Translations under genes and position numbers: made by a program
Part shown: one piece after another, positions 54,801 to 64,000 of the stretch
How the letters are laid out: each line of letters starts with the position of its first letter
Position numbering within the stretch: the stretch's first letter is position 1
From: JANNUT01 sp046331425
GTDB lineage: Bacteria > Acidobacteriota > Polarisedimenticolia > J045
Assembly (NCBI GenBank): GCA_046331425.1
Contig: JAXLQU010000001.1
Span: 186,001 to 250,000, forward strand
DNA length: 64,000 bases
Direction: 5' to 3'
Notes under the pieces: model-generated
Database searches by the model: none
What the model was told of the DNA's origin: nothing
The model's input: the letters and a program-made list of their open reading frames with translations, nothing else

Positions 54801-57001
54801 AGCCCCGGATCGTAGGGCTGTTATTTCGTGCGGCAGCGCTGCGGGAGATGGATGAGCGCGCCGAAGCTCGCCGTCACGTGCGGCTGGCGGTCGAACTGGC
54901 GGAAGCGATCACTGCGCCACGGCAGGAGGCGTTTGCGAGACTCGCACGCGCGCGCGATCTGCGTGAGGACGAGCAACCTGGTGCAGCCGAAGAAATCGCA
55001 ACCACGATCTATCAGCAAGCGATCGCAGTTCCGCGCCTGAGGATTGCTGCACTGGCGGCGATCGAGTGCGCCGAGTGCGCCTTGGCTCGATGCATGGCGC
55101 GGGAGGCACTGGCGCATTTGGAGAAAGCAGAAGCGGCGCTGTTGGTGAATCGTGAGGATGCTTCGTGGCGCCGCGTGCAGTTCCTCGCCGTTCGAGCTCG
55201 AGCCCGACTGGCAGACGGCCAGAATGTGCCAGCGTTGGCAGATCTGGAGCAGGGATTGGGCCTGGCCCGTGGTCACGGAGCTGCGGCCGACTATCTCGTA
55301 TTGCTAAGTACCGCGTCCCGAGCCTATGCGGATCTTGGCGACACGGCGCGCTCCGTGGCGCTGCTCATGGAAGGGGCGGCAACGCTCGAGCGATTGGGAG
55401 CCGCGATCTCCAACCCAACGCTGAGGGCGCGGTTCCTTGGGCGCCCGGATCATGCCGCGATGCTGGACGCAGCGCGCCGGAACTCGGGTTTGGGCAGGCA
55501 CTCAGCCTCGCCGCGACTTGCTCCCGCATCGATTCATGGTCTGGTCGATATCGGCCAACGAGTGGCGGCAGGCGAGGCGATCGAGCCGCTGTTGGTCCGG
55601 GTAGTGGAATTGGCGGTCGAGGCCTCGGGGATGGAGCGAGGCGCGCTGGTGCTGCGCCGGAAGGAAGGCGATGAACTGTACATCGCTGCGGCGATCGGCC
55701 TGGAGAGTGAAACGACGGTCGATGCGTTGCGGTTATCCCAACGAGTACTCGACAAGGCAACGTGTGGCCAGGCGGTGATCGCCCGGGACGCGCGGCTGAA
55801 CTCAGAACTGGCCGACGCTCCGTCCGTCGGGTTGCTCGGCATTCGCTCCGTGGTCTGCCTACCGCTGCGCGTGGGTACGGAAGTCCGGGGTGCACTCTAC
55901 TTGGACACGCAGCGAGCGGAGGCGTTGTGGAGCGATCAGGACATCGGATTCCTCGAGGTGCTCGCCTCCCAAGCCATGCTGGCGATCGAGTATTCGGAAC
56001 TGGTGGAGAAAGTTCGTTCCGAACGCGATCTGTGGCGCGCGGCGGCGCTACCACTCGACAGCCTCGGGGAGATGTTGGGTGGGTCGAGTTCAATGGCGGA
56101 TGTCTTTCAGCGAATCAAGAAAATCGCCCCCTTGTCCGTGGCAGTTGTCATCTGTGGTGAAACAGGCACGGGCAAGGAACTCGCGGCGAAGGCGATTCAC
56201 GCGCTGTCGGCGAGAGCCACGCGTCCGTTCGTGGCCGAGAACATGGCCGGCCTCAACGAATCGCTGGCAGAGAGCCAGTTGTTCGGGCATGCGCGCGGTG
56301 CGTTCACAGACGCACACGAAGCGCGCAAAGGGCTGTTCGCGCAAGCCGACGGCGGCACTCTGTTCTTGGATGAGATCGATGGTCTGCGGCAAGACCTGCA
56401 GGCCAAGTTGCTGCGTGTGTTGGAAACGGGTGAGTTCACGCCTCTCGGTGCCTCGAAGTCGGTGCACGTCGACGTTCGAGTCGTGGTGGCGACGAAGCGT
56501 GACCTGGGGGATCTCGTAGCGGAAGGGTCGTTCCGCGCCGATCTCTATTACCGGCTGAATGTGATGACGCTGAACCTTCCGCCGTTGCGCGAGCGTCCGG
56601 GCGATGTTCGTCGCCTGGTCAAGCATTTCCTTCGCTCGCACCCAGGCAACCAGGCTCTCTCGATCACCCCGGAGGCAATGTCGCGGCTGGTCGCTTATCG
56701 ATGGCCAGGCAACGTTCGGGAACTGCAGAACATCGTGACGCAAATGATCGACCAAGCCGTCGATGGGCGGATCGATTGTGCCGTGCTGCAATCCGATTCA
56801 CGATTCTCGCCTGCGAATCGGCAGGTGAGCCGCGAATCGCGGCACGAGGAGGCTCCTCAGCACGATCAACGCGGCGACGTGCTGGAGGCGCTGGAGAACT
56901 GCGATGGTGATCGATCAGCGGCAGCGCGCACTCTGGGCGTCTCGCGAGCGACCCTCTATCGGTGGATGACGCGCTACGGGATCGGCCGAAAAAAGGAATG
57001 A
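51887..57001 (+). CDS. giant sigma54-type activator: HTH, Ser/Thr kinase, AAA/TPR, GAF, AAA+ and Fis-HTH
   Basis: A 1704-residue regulator. Residues 8-45 form a Fis-like HTH (AAQQLKIARSTLYRLLDRF). Residues 57-300 are a Hanks-type kinase with GQGGQAWVYKA, LALKLF, HRDISSANVLV (Asp179) and VDFGLAQ. From about 330 an NTPase follows (VGRETELQT, Walker A AEVGVGKSRLL, Walker B LLLICDDLHEAEAALLDL), then TPR-like helices to about 1200. A GAF domain covers about 1210-1370 (GLLGIRSVVCLPLRVGTEVR). A sigma54 AAA+ domain starts near 1395 with GETGTGKELAAKAIHALSAR; its loop reads GAFTDA at about 1471 where GAFTGA is canonical. The C-terminal Fis HTH (AARTLGVSRATLYRWMTRYG) ends the chain. GTG start. It probably integrates an effector, protein phosphorylation and sigma54 activation; the sigma54 promoter just downstream is an obvious target. 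Confidence 0.9.
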   Translation: MSEQEGINGQQLIDALLRAAGSCVGAAQQLKIARSTLYRLLDRFRIDPESIRVVGGRYELIAALGQGGQAWVYKARDRSSANALLALKLFRLTEGTTYSAALENEFRLLSLLRHRGLPRVHDYGSDPRLGIAFVTMDLIAGRPFLEALRGRRIVETAAVLAELLDVLSNLHRAGLVHRDISSANVLVDLSDDSAVRPSVFLVDFGLAQTLAVQRSQPGGKLNYLAPELLEGQPASARSDLYAVGVLGYLGLAGRLPWTRPQTAAGTDAPQPLRLREVVPHLDATLERVLTKLVMCDPAQRYGDAASARDDLLSSPLLRRAAWSIRRRVESPLVGRETELQTIAAWRTASDAVPGLAVLAEVGVGKSRLLNAAADEARASGAHVLLLSSRERAGFGLSQLGHGLQSVAARFSADGSSREAVSRLVEQLSSPQLGESALASLESGAQLLSAVCRPRGLLLICDDLHEAEAALLDLLASWLRRWSQTGMRLLVASRTPAPMGPLDRMLRAAQVEGSVKKLMLAPLDQRATQQLIAAQTDGAQAAVSSQRLFELTGGNPLFLELVLEESARAEFEAQSSQLPASIEAAARELVAHLVGPARAWSEVIAVADGPCREEDVQRISGVFMSEQDLGSAASVLVRENGGIDFRHPFLRTVQRGQLEEQRRRDLHLAWAEHFDGDNERLLDRAWHLVGAEADSSAVPVFREAATLLENRWEHQRATPLLEAWLRSLPPGDPSRMALLERIERAYHRVRDERRSLQVCQQWADAARAIGDRDAESRAVAKAAARHRDRGELTAARTLAMQANKLATESGSRQAQAVTAKILGSVLWMGWEHSRALEQFERVLEYVDEQADPHDAALSCHDAAVLIHTEGQQQRALALLDRSKQLFRAAKDEAWVLSADNNLAYLMASVGDVEAADRLLSNVVTRFSAMTHGLPIDPYLESRAITLWRLGRYEELVDVCDRLIGEASRFSRSEPRIVGLLFRAAALREMDERAEARRHVRLAVELAEAITAPRQEAFARLARARDLREDEQPGAAEEIATTIYQQAIAVPRLRIAALAAIECAECALARCMAREALAHLEKAEAALLVNREDASWRRVQFLAVRARARLADGQNVPALADLEQGLGLARGHGAAADYLVLLSTASRAYADLGDTARSVALLMEGAATLERLGAAISNPTLRARFLGRPDHAAMLDAARRNSGLGRHSASPRLAPASIHGLVDIGQRVAAGEAIEPLLVRVVELAVEASGMERGALVLRRKEGDELYIAAAIGLESETTVDALRLSQRVLDKATCGQAVIARDARLNSELADAPSVGLLGIRSVVCLPLRVGTEVRGALYLDTQRAEALWSDQDIGFLEVLASQAMLAIEYSELVEKVRSERDLWRAAALPLDSLGEMLGGSSSMADVFQRIKKIAPLSVAVVICGETGTGKELAAKAIHALSARATRPFVAENMAGLNESLAESQLFGHARGAFTDAHEARKGLFAQADGGTLFLDEIDGLRQDLQAKLLRVLETGEFTPLGASKSVHVDVRVVVATKRDLGDLVAEGSFRADLYYRLNVMTLNLPPLRERPGDVRRLVKHFLRSHPGNQALSITPEAMSRLVAYRWPGNVRELQNIVTQMIDQAVDGRIDCAVLQSDSRFSPANRQVSRESRHEEAPQHDQRGDVLEALENCDGDRSAAARTLGVSRATLYRWMTRYGIGRKKE

Positions 57002-57054
57002 GTTCGGGGTGGCCGGTCGAGCCCGTTCTCGAAATGAGCTGAATCGAGCGCATG

Positions 57055-57089
57055 TGTCTCGTGGGGTGAGACAGATGTGCAGGTCTGTC
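57055..57089. promoter_or_regulatory. dyad repeats, candidate upstream activator sites
   Basis: Two adjacent inverted repeats: tgtctc-N7-gagaca (57055-57073) and gacaga-N8-tctgtc (57070-57089). They overlap by four bases and lie about 74-108 bases upstream of the predicted sigma54 transcription start, the usual distance for enhancer-binding activators with Fis-like HTH domains. Confidence 0.5.
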
Positions 57090-57135
57090 CCTGGCGGTAA
57101 GTTGTTGAAATGTATCGACTTGGAATCAATCACAA

Positions 57136-57152
57136 CTGGTACAGTAGTTGCA
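57136..57152 (+). promoter_or_regulatory. sigma54 (-24/-12) promoter
   Basis: The sequence ctggtacagtagttgca has GG (57138-57139) and GC (57150-57151) separated by the exact 10 bases required, and matches TGGCACG-N4-TTGCA except for two positions in the -24 box. It lies 135 bases after the gene for a sigma54-type activator and points toward the sensor kinase gene. Start of transcription would be near 57163. Confidence 0.7.
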
Positions 57153-57162
57153 TCTCGAAGGG

Positions 57163-57373
57163 CACTCATTAGGTCCAAGGGATGAGTTCACCCGGGCCCC
57201 ACCCTGACCCGGCCTGAGCGATGGTGCCAGCAGCAGGGGGCAGCACCTTGGTACCCGAAGTACCGCCACCTGGGCGCCAGAGGGCCCGTCTACCCCACCA
57301 CCCCCCTCCGGCGTACCTGTCCCGGGTAGGAGAGGGCGAGAAACCCCGATCCGGTGCTCGCCCTCTCTCTATT
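57163..57373 (+). ncRNA. candidate sigma54-driven structured RNA or kinase-gene leader
   Basis: About 210 bases between the predicted sigma54 start and an intrinsic terminator, without a credible protein frame. Possible helices include actcat/atgagt (57164-57169 with 57182-57187), ggtac/gtacc with loop ccgaa (57250-57264), a ggtgc/gcacc pairing near 57220-57246, and the terminator stem. It does not match a riboswitch class I know. It may be a small RNA ending at 57373, or a 5' leader of the kinase gene whose terminator is conditionally read through. Confidence 0.45.
57330..57373 (+). terminator. intrinsic terminator between activator and sensor kinase genes
   Basis: A perfect 11-bp stem gagagggcgag / ctcgccctctc (57330-57340 with 57357-57367) with a 16-base loop and a short tctattt tail. 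It is 330 bases beyond the activator stop and 132 bases before the kinase start, so it more likely ends or attenuates a transcript from the sigma54 promoter than the activator mRNA itself. Confidence 0.7.
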
Positions 57374-57504
57374 TACCGGCTCGCCTGCTGGTCCAAGCAC
57401 GCGAGTGCCCAGATCCGCATGCCTGCGTGGGCGAGCCCGCGAGCGGCCCGAGAAATGGAAGAAAACGTCGTGAGTGATCGGGTCTGGCGACCATATTCAT
57501 CCAC

Positions 57505-60500
57505 GTGCGAGCGTCGCCTCACGGTGGACTCGGGCTCAGGCTAGCCCGCTTCTTGGTGGTGCTCGTGTGCCTATTCTCTGGGGCACGCCTCGCTGCAGCA
57601 CTCGACAAAACCCGGCGCATCGACCAATTCACGATCGAGCAGTGGAGTACCGATCGAGGCTTGCCGATCGAGGTTGCGGAATCGGTGGTGCAAACACCCG
57701 ACGGCTACCTCTGGGTCGGTACTCAAGAGGGGTTGACCCGTTTCGATGGCGATCGGTTCACCACCTTCAGCCATCGGAACGTGCCGACCATCACGAGTAA
57801 CGACGTTCACATGGTTCGCGTTGGAAACAACGGCGTGCTGTGGATCGGCACCGCGGGCGGCCTCCTCAAGTACGAAGTGGGCCGTTTCGACGTGGTCCAT
57901 ACGGGATCCGATCAGGCCTCGACCGACAACGTTTGGGATGTCGTGGAAGATCGCCGCGGTGTGCTGTGGGTGGGGACCAGCAATGGCTTGATCCGAATCG
58001 AAGAGGGTCGGCCGGTTCGACTCGATACGGAACAAGGCCTGCCGAGTCAGTTGATCTGGTCGTTGCTCGTCGATCGGGACGGCTCGGTGATCGTCGGCAC
58101 CGGCGGCGGTGCTTGTCGAATGGACAACGACCGCTGCAAGCCATTCAGCGGCGCTGTCCCGACCTCCCACGCACCGGTCAACGTCATGCTGCGCGATCGC
58201 GCTCAGCGTTTGTGGCTCGGCACCGATCTCGGATTGGCGCGGCTGGACGCGGCGGGCTGGCGGCTGTTTACGAATCGCGACGGCCTCTCGGACAATCGCA
58301 TCAAAGCGCTGCGGGAGGATCGGGACGGCAATCTGTGGATCGGCACAGAGGGTGGCGGTCTCAACATGATGCGCGACGGTCGGTTCAGTTCTCTCTCGCC
58401 GCAAGAGGGAGGGATCGATCCGTATGTGCGCAGCATCTACGAGGACCAAGAGGGCAGCCTGTGGATCGGAACGTTCACAGGCGGCCTTTATCGAATGCGT
58501 GATGGGATCTTCTCGACCATCACGCCTGCAGATGGTCTTGCAGGGAGCTTTGTTAGAAGCATTCTTCGAGCGGGCGATGGAAGTCTATGGGTTGCGACCT
58601 ACGGGGACGGCATTACGCGACTGCACGACCGATCGGCAACACACTTCTCCGTTGCGTCTGGCCTGCCGAGCAACCTCGCACTCAGCGTGATACAGGACCA
58701 CAGTGGGCGGGTCTGGGCTGGACTCGACACAGGACTGATCTATTACGAGCATGGGACTTGGGTCCGCTTTACCGACCCTCGACTTGCTCGAGGTCAAGTT
58801 CGATCGCTGTTCGTCGATCGCGACGGAGCGTTGTGGGTTGGGACGATGGGTGGAGGGATCAGCCAGATCCGTGGAAGTGACGTGCGCAGTTACACGCACG
58901 CAGACGGGCTGGTCAACGATGTGATTCGAGGTGGAATCACGCAGGCACCCGACGGTTCGATCCTGATCGGAACCGAGGGTGGGTTGAGCGTGTTGTCCAA
59001 CGGTCGATTCAGCAACTACTCGGCGCACAACGGGCTCCCCCCCCAGCCGGTGTATGCAGTTCACGCCGACAAAGAAGGGACGATCTGGCTCGGGACAGCA
59101 GGTGGTGGATTGGTGCGGGTCAAGAGCGGCAAGATCGAGCACTTCGATTCTGGTGACGGCTTGGCAGATGACATGGCCTTCTCGATTCTTGAAGACAATG
59201 GAGGCCAGTTGTGGATGTCGTGCAATCGCGGAATCTATCGCGTCGCCAAGCGCGATCTCGAGGCGCATGCCGACGGTCTGCTGGCACGGGTTCCGTGTGA
59301 ACTCTACGGTCGCGGCGATGGCCTGAAGGATCCCGAATGCAACGGCGGATCGACGCCGAACGCGATCGCGGCTGCAGACGGTCGATTCTATTGGGCGACA
59401 GGCGCCGGCGTGGCGTACGTCGAGCCCGCCCAGGCGGGACGACAGCGCGTCGAATCGCCACCGATCATCGAGCGCGTGCTGGTCGATCGACACGACGCCG
59501 ATCTTTCCGCAGCGATCGATGCGGCTCCGGGACGGGGCGAACTCGAGATCCAGTACACGGCGATCGTGTTCGACCAGGGTCCGCGCACCGCCTTCCGATA
59601 TCGACTCGAGGGGTATGACAAGGACTGGATCGACGCGGGAACTCGACGCACGGCGTTCTACACGAATCTGCCTCCTGGCGATTACCACTTCCAAGTCATG
59701 GCTAGCGACTCACGCGGAACATGGAGCGGCGTGGCAGTGTCTCGGCCCCTGACGCTGCAGCCGCATCTGCATCAGACAGCCTGGTTCTACGCACTGTGTG
59801 TATTGCTTGGACTAGCGACGATTCTCTCTTTGTTGAAACGGCGTGAAGGATTGGCTCGAACTCGCGAGGAACGATTACGGAGCCTGGTACTGGAGCGGAC
59901 GAGCGAGCTACAGAGCGCCAAGGAGGCAGCGGAGTCGGCCAATCGCGTTCGCGGGATGTTCCTGGCGCATATGAGTCACGAGATTCGAACTCCCATGAAC
60001 GGGATCTTGGGAATGACTCAGCTCGCACTTTCCACGCCGCTCTCTCAAGAGCAGCGAGAGTATCTCGAAGCGGTGAAGACATCGGCCAGTGGGCTGCTGA
60101 TGATCCTCAACGATGTGCTCGACTTTTCCAAGATCGACGCCGGAAAACTGGAGCTTGACCCGCATCCCTTCCGCTTGAGAGAGACGGTGGACGATGCGCT
60201 TCGAATGTTTGCGATCCGAGCCGAAGAGAAGCAGCTCGAGATCATCTGTAGCGTCGCGGCCGACGTACCCGATGCTCTCGTGGCCGACGCGGGGCGACTG
60301 AGGCAGGTACTCGTCAACCTGATCGGTAACGCAATCAAGTTCACTCAAGCCGGCGAAATCTCGATTCGACTGTCGCTGGCAGCGGAGCAACCGCGCGACA
60401 CGCGGAGTGTCATGCTCTCGATCGAGGTTCGCGATACTGGAATCGGGATTCCCGAGGAGAAGCAAGCGCGAATTTTCGATGCGTTCACTCAGGCCGACGG

Positions 60501-61491
60501 GTCGATGACTCGTCGCTTCGGCGGTACCGGACTCGGGCTGGCGATTTCGGCGCGCCTTGCGGAGTCGATGGACGGACGCTTGAGTGTTCGGAGTCGACCA
60601 GGGGAGGGGAGTACCTTCACCTTCACCTGCCGAGTCTTGCGCGATGAAATCGAATCGACACCTCGCCCCGACTGGCCGGGCGCGGAAGCGTTGCTTGCCA
60701 TACCGAACGCTACCGCCAGGCAGGCGGTGAGTCGACTGTTCGAGAGCTGGGGGCTTCGCTGCCTGGAAATTGCAACAGGCGAGGCACTGAATGCCGAAGT
60801 CGCCAGGCAACGCCAAACAAACCGCACAGTTGTCATCGTCGACCAGACACTGCCCGACTTCGACCTGAATCGGTTTCTGCGCGCCAACAGAAACTGGGCG
60901 GCTCACACCATCGTGCTGTCCCCCGAGTCGATGCTGTTCGAGTCAGCGTCATTGCTGACGACGTGGGGAATTGTCGCGTGTCTTCCCAAGCCGCCAAGAG
61001 AAGCCGATCTGCGGCGGTCGTTGAACACTGTACTCGCCAGCGATGCGAGTTCTGTTCGCGATGCAGATGCAGAGCTCAGAACCACCACGGGGCCGTCAGG
61101 ACCGCTTTCGATCTTGTTGGCCGAAGACCATCCGGTCAACCAAAAGATGATGATGCGGCTGCTCGAGAAGCGCGGTCATCGTGTGGTCTTAGCCCAGAAC
61201 GGCGAAGAAGCGGTAGCGGCCGCGCAGGTGGAGCGATTCGACATCGTTCTGATGGACGTACAGATGCCGGTCATGGACGGCTTCGAAGCGACGGCGCGAC
61301 TGCGTGAACTCGAGCGGAGCCGAGGCCAGCGTGTACCGATCATTGCGTTGACAGCGCACGCCATGAAGGGGTACCGCGAGGAGTGCCTGGCAGCCGGGAT
61401 GGACGATTACCTCACCAAGCCGGTCAATCCGGAGGATCTGCTTCGGACCGTCGCGCACTGGGTCGCGACCTGCCCGGTTGGGGTCGGCTAG
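57505..61491 (+). CDS. hybrid two-component sensor kinase with Reg_prop propeller
   Basis: A 1328-residue protein. A signal or anchor segment (RLARFLVVLVCLFSGARLAA) precedes periplasmic two-component-regulator propeller repeats over residues 40-640 (TPDGYLWVGTQEGLTRFDGD, DRDGNLWIGTEGGGLNMMRD and about ten more). A Y_Y_Y domain follows (FRYRLEGYDKDWIDAGTRRT), then one membrane helix near 755-778. The kinase core has His825 in AHMSHEIRTPMNGILGMTQL, an N-box (VNLIGNAIKFTQAGE), DTGIGIPEEK and GGTGLGLAISARLAESM. A degenerate receiver-like segment (about 1050-1170) precedes a complete receiver with ILLAEDHPVNQKMMMRL, phosphoacceptor Asp1251 in VLMDVQMPVMDGFEA and YLTKPVNPEDLL. The GTG start at 57505 lacks a good ribosome binding site. 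Reg_prop sensors in other bacteria often detect polysaccharide fragments; the ligand here is unknown. Confidence 0.92.
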   Translation: MRASPHGGLGLRLARFLVVLVCLFSGARLAAALDKTRRIDQFTIEQWSTDRGLPIEVAESVVQTPDGYLWVGTQEGLTRFDGDRFTTFSHRNVPTITSNDVHMVRVGNNGVLWIGTAGGLLKYEVGRFDVVHTGSDQASTDNVWDVVEDRRGVLWVGTSNGLIRIEEGRPVRLDTEQGLPSQLIWSLLVDRDGSVIVGTGGGACRMDNDRCKPFSGAVPTSHAPVNVMLRDRAQRLWLGTDLGLARLDAAGWRLFTNRDGLSDNRIKALREDRDGNLWIGTEGGGLNMMRDGRFSSLSPQEGGIDPYVRSIYEDQEGSLWIGTFTGGLYRMRDGIFSTITPADGLAGSFVRSILRAGDGSLWVATYGDGITRLHDRSATHFSVASGLPSNLALSVIQDHSGRVWAGLDTGLIYYEHGTWVRFTDPRLARGQVRSLFVDRDGALWVGTMGGGISQIRGSDVRSYTHADGLVNDVIRGGITQAPDGSILIGTEGGLSVLSNGRFSNYSAHNGLPPQPVYAVHADKEGTIWLGTAGGGLVRVKSGKIEHFDSGDGLADDMAFSILEDNGGQLWMSCNRGIYRVAKRDLEAHADGLLARVPCELYGRGDGLKDPECNGGSTPNAIAAADGRFYWATGAGVAYVEPAQAGRQRVESPPIIERVLVDRHDADLSAAIDAAPGRGELEIQYTAIVFDQGPRTAFRYRLEGYDKDWIDAGTRRTAFYTNLPPGDYHFQVMASDSRGTWSGVAVSRPLTLQPHLHQTAWFYALCVLLGLATILSLLKRREGLARTREERLRSLVLERTSELQSAKEAAESANRVRGMFLAHMSHEIRTPMNGILGMTQLALSTPLSQEQREYLEAVKTSASGLLMILNDVLDFSKIDAGKLELDPHPFRLRETVDDALRMFAIRAEEKQLEIICSVAADVPDALVADAGRLRQVLVNLIGNAIKFTQAGEISIRLSLAAEQPRDTRSVMLSIEVRDTGIGIPEEKQARIFDAFTQADGSMTRRFGGTGLGLAISARLAESMDGRLSVRSRPGEGSTFTFTCRVLRDEIESTPRPDWPGAEALLAIPNATARQAVSRLFESWGLRCLEIATGEALNAEVARQRQTNRTVVIVDQTLPDFDLNRFLRANRNWAAHTIVLSPESMLFESASLLTTWGIVACLPKPPREADLRRSLNTVLASDASSVRDADAELRTTTGPSGPLSILLAEDHPVNQKMMMRLLEKRGHRVVLAQNGEEAVAAAQVERFDIVLMDVQMPVMDGFEATARLRELERSRGQRVPIIALTAHAMKGYREECLAAGMDDYLTKPVNPEDLLRTVAHWVATCPVGVG

Positions 61492-61603
61492 TCGTCTCGC
61501 AGCCGTGGCGGGTGCGCTAAGCGACTCGCGTAGGTCGACGAAACTCGCAACGCGCAGCGACTTGTCACTCCGATGGAAGGATCGGGGGAGGTAGGATCTG
61601 GCA

Positions 61604-62197
61604 ATGTCAAAATCACAGATCTATCTCATTCGTCACGGTGCCACCGCATGGTCGCGTACCGGTCAGCACACTGGGCGCACCGACCTGCCGCTGCTACCGG
61701 ATGGCGAGCGCGAAGCCGCTGGCTTGGCGTCCCGCCTCTCGGGAATAGAGTTTTCTCGGGTACTCAGCAGCCCATTGCAGCGAGCCAGACGAACGGCCGA
61801 GCTGGCTGGTTTTGCCGATGTCGTCGAACTCGACACCGATCTCGCGGAGTGGGGTTATGGCGCATATGAAGGCCGGACCCTCGAAGAAATTCGTGCGCTG
61901 CACCCAGGATGGGACCTGTTCGAGGATGGATGCCCATCGGGCGAATCGCTTTCCGATGTGGTGATCCGCGCCGAAAGAGTCATCGCTGCGCTGCACGCCA
62001 CGAGCTGCAACGTCGCGGTATTCGCGCATGGGCACTTGTTGCGCGTCTTGGCCTCACGATGGATCGATGCGCCTGGCAAGATGGCTCGCCGGCTTGCACT
62101 CGGCACCGCTTCTGTTTCGGTTCTCGGTTTCAACCACAAGCGTGACGACGAGCCTGCGATCCTGCGCTGGAACACAGACGGAGTTGTTTCGCCCTAG
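61604..62197 (+). CDS. histidine phosphatase (phosphoglycerate-mutase family)
   Basis: A 197-residue enzyme with the catalytic RHG motif at the N-terminus (IYLIRHGATAWSRTGQHTG), the second Arg block VLSSPLQRARRTAELAGF, Glu in DLAEWGYGAYEGRTLEEI and the second catalytic His in CNVAVFAHGHLLRVLASRWI. The branch includes cobalamin-type alpha-ribazole phosphatases, sugar phosphatases and broad-specificity enzymes; the substrate cannot be told from sequence. A GGGGGAGG lies about 9 bases before the ATG. It converges with groEL, sharing the terminator between them. Confidence 0.88.
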   Translation: MSKSQIYLIRHGATAWSRTGQHTGRTDLPLLPDGEREAAGLASRLSGIEFSRVLSSPLQRARRTAELAGFADVVELDTDLAEWGYGAYEGRTLEEIRALHPGWDLFEDGCPSGESLSDVVIRAERVIAALHATSCNVAVFAHGHLLRVLASRWIDAPGKMARRLALGTASVSVLGFNHKRDDEPAILRWNTDGVVSP

Positions 62198-62200
62198 CTG

Positions 62201-62228
62201 AAAAAAAGGGCGGGCCGAAGCCCGCCCT
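62201..62228 (-). terminator. groEL intrinsic terminator
   Basis: A 9-bp stem agggcgggc / gcccgccct with loop cgaa. On the minus strand it is followed by seven T, a canonical Rho-independent terminator 25 bases after the groEL stop. It may also act on the converging phosphatase transcript, though no T-run follows on the plus strand. Confidence 0.88.
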
Positions 62229-62253
62229 CTGGAAGATTGCACGAGACTCTGGA

Positions 62254-63891
<1,638 letters not shown>

Positions 63892-63971
63892 GGGATTCCT
63901 CTCCTGGGTGTGTGCGGACTGGGGTTGTGCGCCCGGTCCCTACAGGCCCGCCCGCGAGGGCGAGCGGGATC

Positions 63972-64000
63972 TCAACCAATGATTCCGAGGATCTCATCCT
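63972..64000 (-). CDS. groES: co-chaperonin GroES, last codons
   Basis: The final nine codons before a TGA at 63974-63972 read EDEILGIIG (the first one only partly inside the window), which matches the usual GroES C-terminus. It lies 80 bases upstream of groEL on the same strand. Only context and these few residues support the call, but the groES-groEL order is almost universal. Confidence 0.7.

Overview
The window is GC-rich, densely coded bacterial chromosome with long same-strand gene runs, many joined by 4-base ATGA/GTGA overlaps. The phylum is not certain. A giant kinase/AAA/TPR/sigma54 regulator, a two-component sensor with a Reg_prop propeller, a TMTC-like membrane protein with TPRs, FG-GAP and Rhs-type surface proteins and a probable ArsC-like selenoprotein together look most like Acidobacteriota (Thermoanaerobaculia-like) or a deltaproteobacterial-type lineage. 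This is inference. No rRNA, tRNA or CRISPR was recognised.

Layout. 1-1967 (minus): the 5' part of pyruvate dehydrogenase E1 (aceE) and a TPR protein. 2080-7614 (plus): an overlapping kynurenine operon (3-hydroxyanthranilate dioxygenase, ACMS decarboxylase, kynureninase, kynurenine monooxygenase, tryptophan dioxygenase, formamidase), then a TMTC-like membrane protein, a secreted PQQ-type propeller and an orphan histidine kinase. 13684-19608 (minus): three large secreted proteins, one an FG-GAP protein carrying a stop and frameshifts. 19.6-25.2 kb is an accessory island: a 209-bp imperfect palindrome, a small lipoprotein, a wrecked Rhs gene with a possible immunity-like gene, and an IS3-family remnant. 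25350-28028 (minus): 2-aminomuconate deaminase, an aldehyde dehydrogenase and an SDR, which continue the tryptophan degradation begun at 2-7.6 kb. 28093-29262: two exported thioredoxin-fold proteins.

29447-45615 is a shikimate-tryptophan supercluster: a trp leader peptide with three tandem Trp codons and a classical attenuator, then trpE-G-D-C-F-B-A, DAHP synthase and aroA; after two minus-strand genes (a POTRA-only protein and an NTF2-like protein) come aroE, a degenerate HATPase-like gene, aroC, an aroK-aroB fusion, aroQ, and a 115-codon ArsC-like gene with an in-frame UGA in a UxxC motif followed by a SECIS-like hairpin. All seven shikimate steps and the whole tryptophan branch are present. 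trpB (two sites) and aroA (one site) each need single-base corrections, which suggests assembly errors rather than gene loss.

45738-51855 groups polyphosphate kinase, an MgtE Mg2+ transporter, exopolyphosphatase and ApaH. 51887-61491 holds a 1704-aa sigma54-type activator with a Ser/Thr kinase domain and Fis-like HTH motifs at both ends. It is followed by dyad repeats, a good -24/-12 promoter, a roughly 210-nt structured segment ending in an intrinsic terminator, and a 1328-aa hybrid sensor kinase. The window ends with a histidine phosphatase and, on the minus strand, groEL with the last codons of groES.
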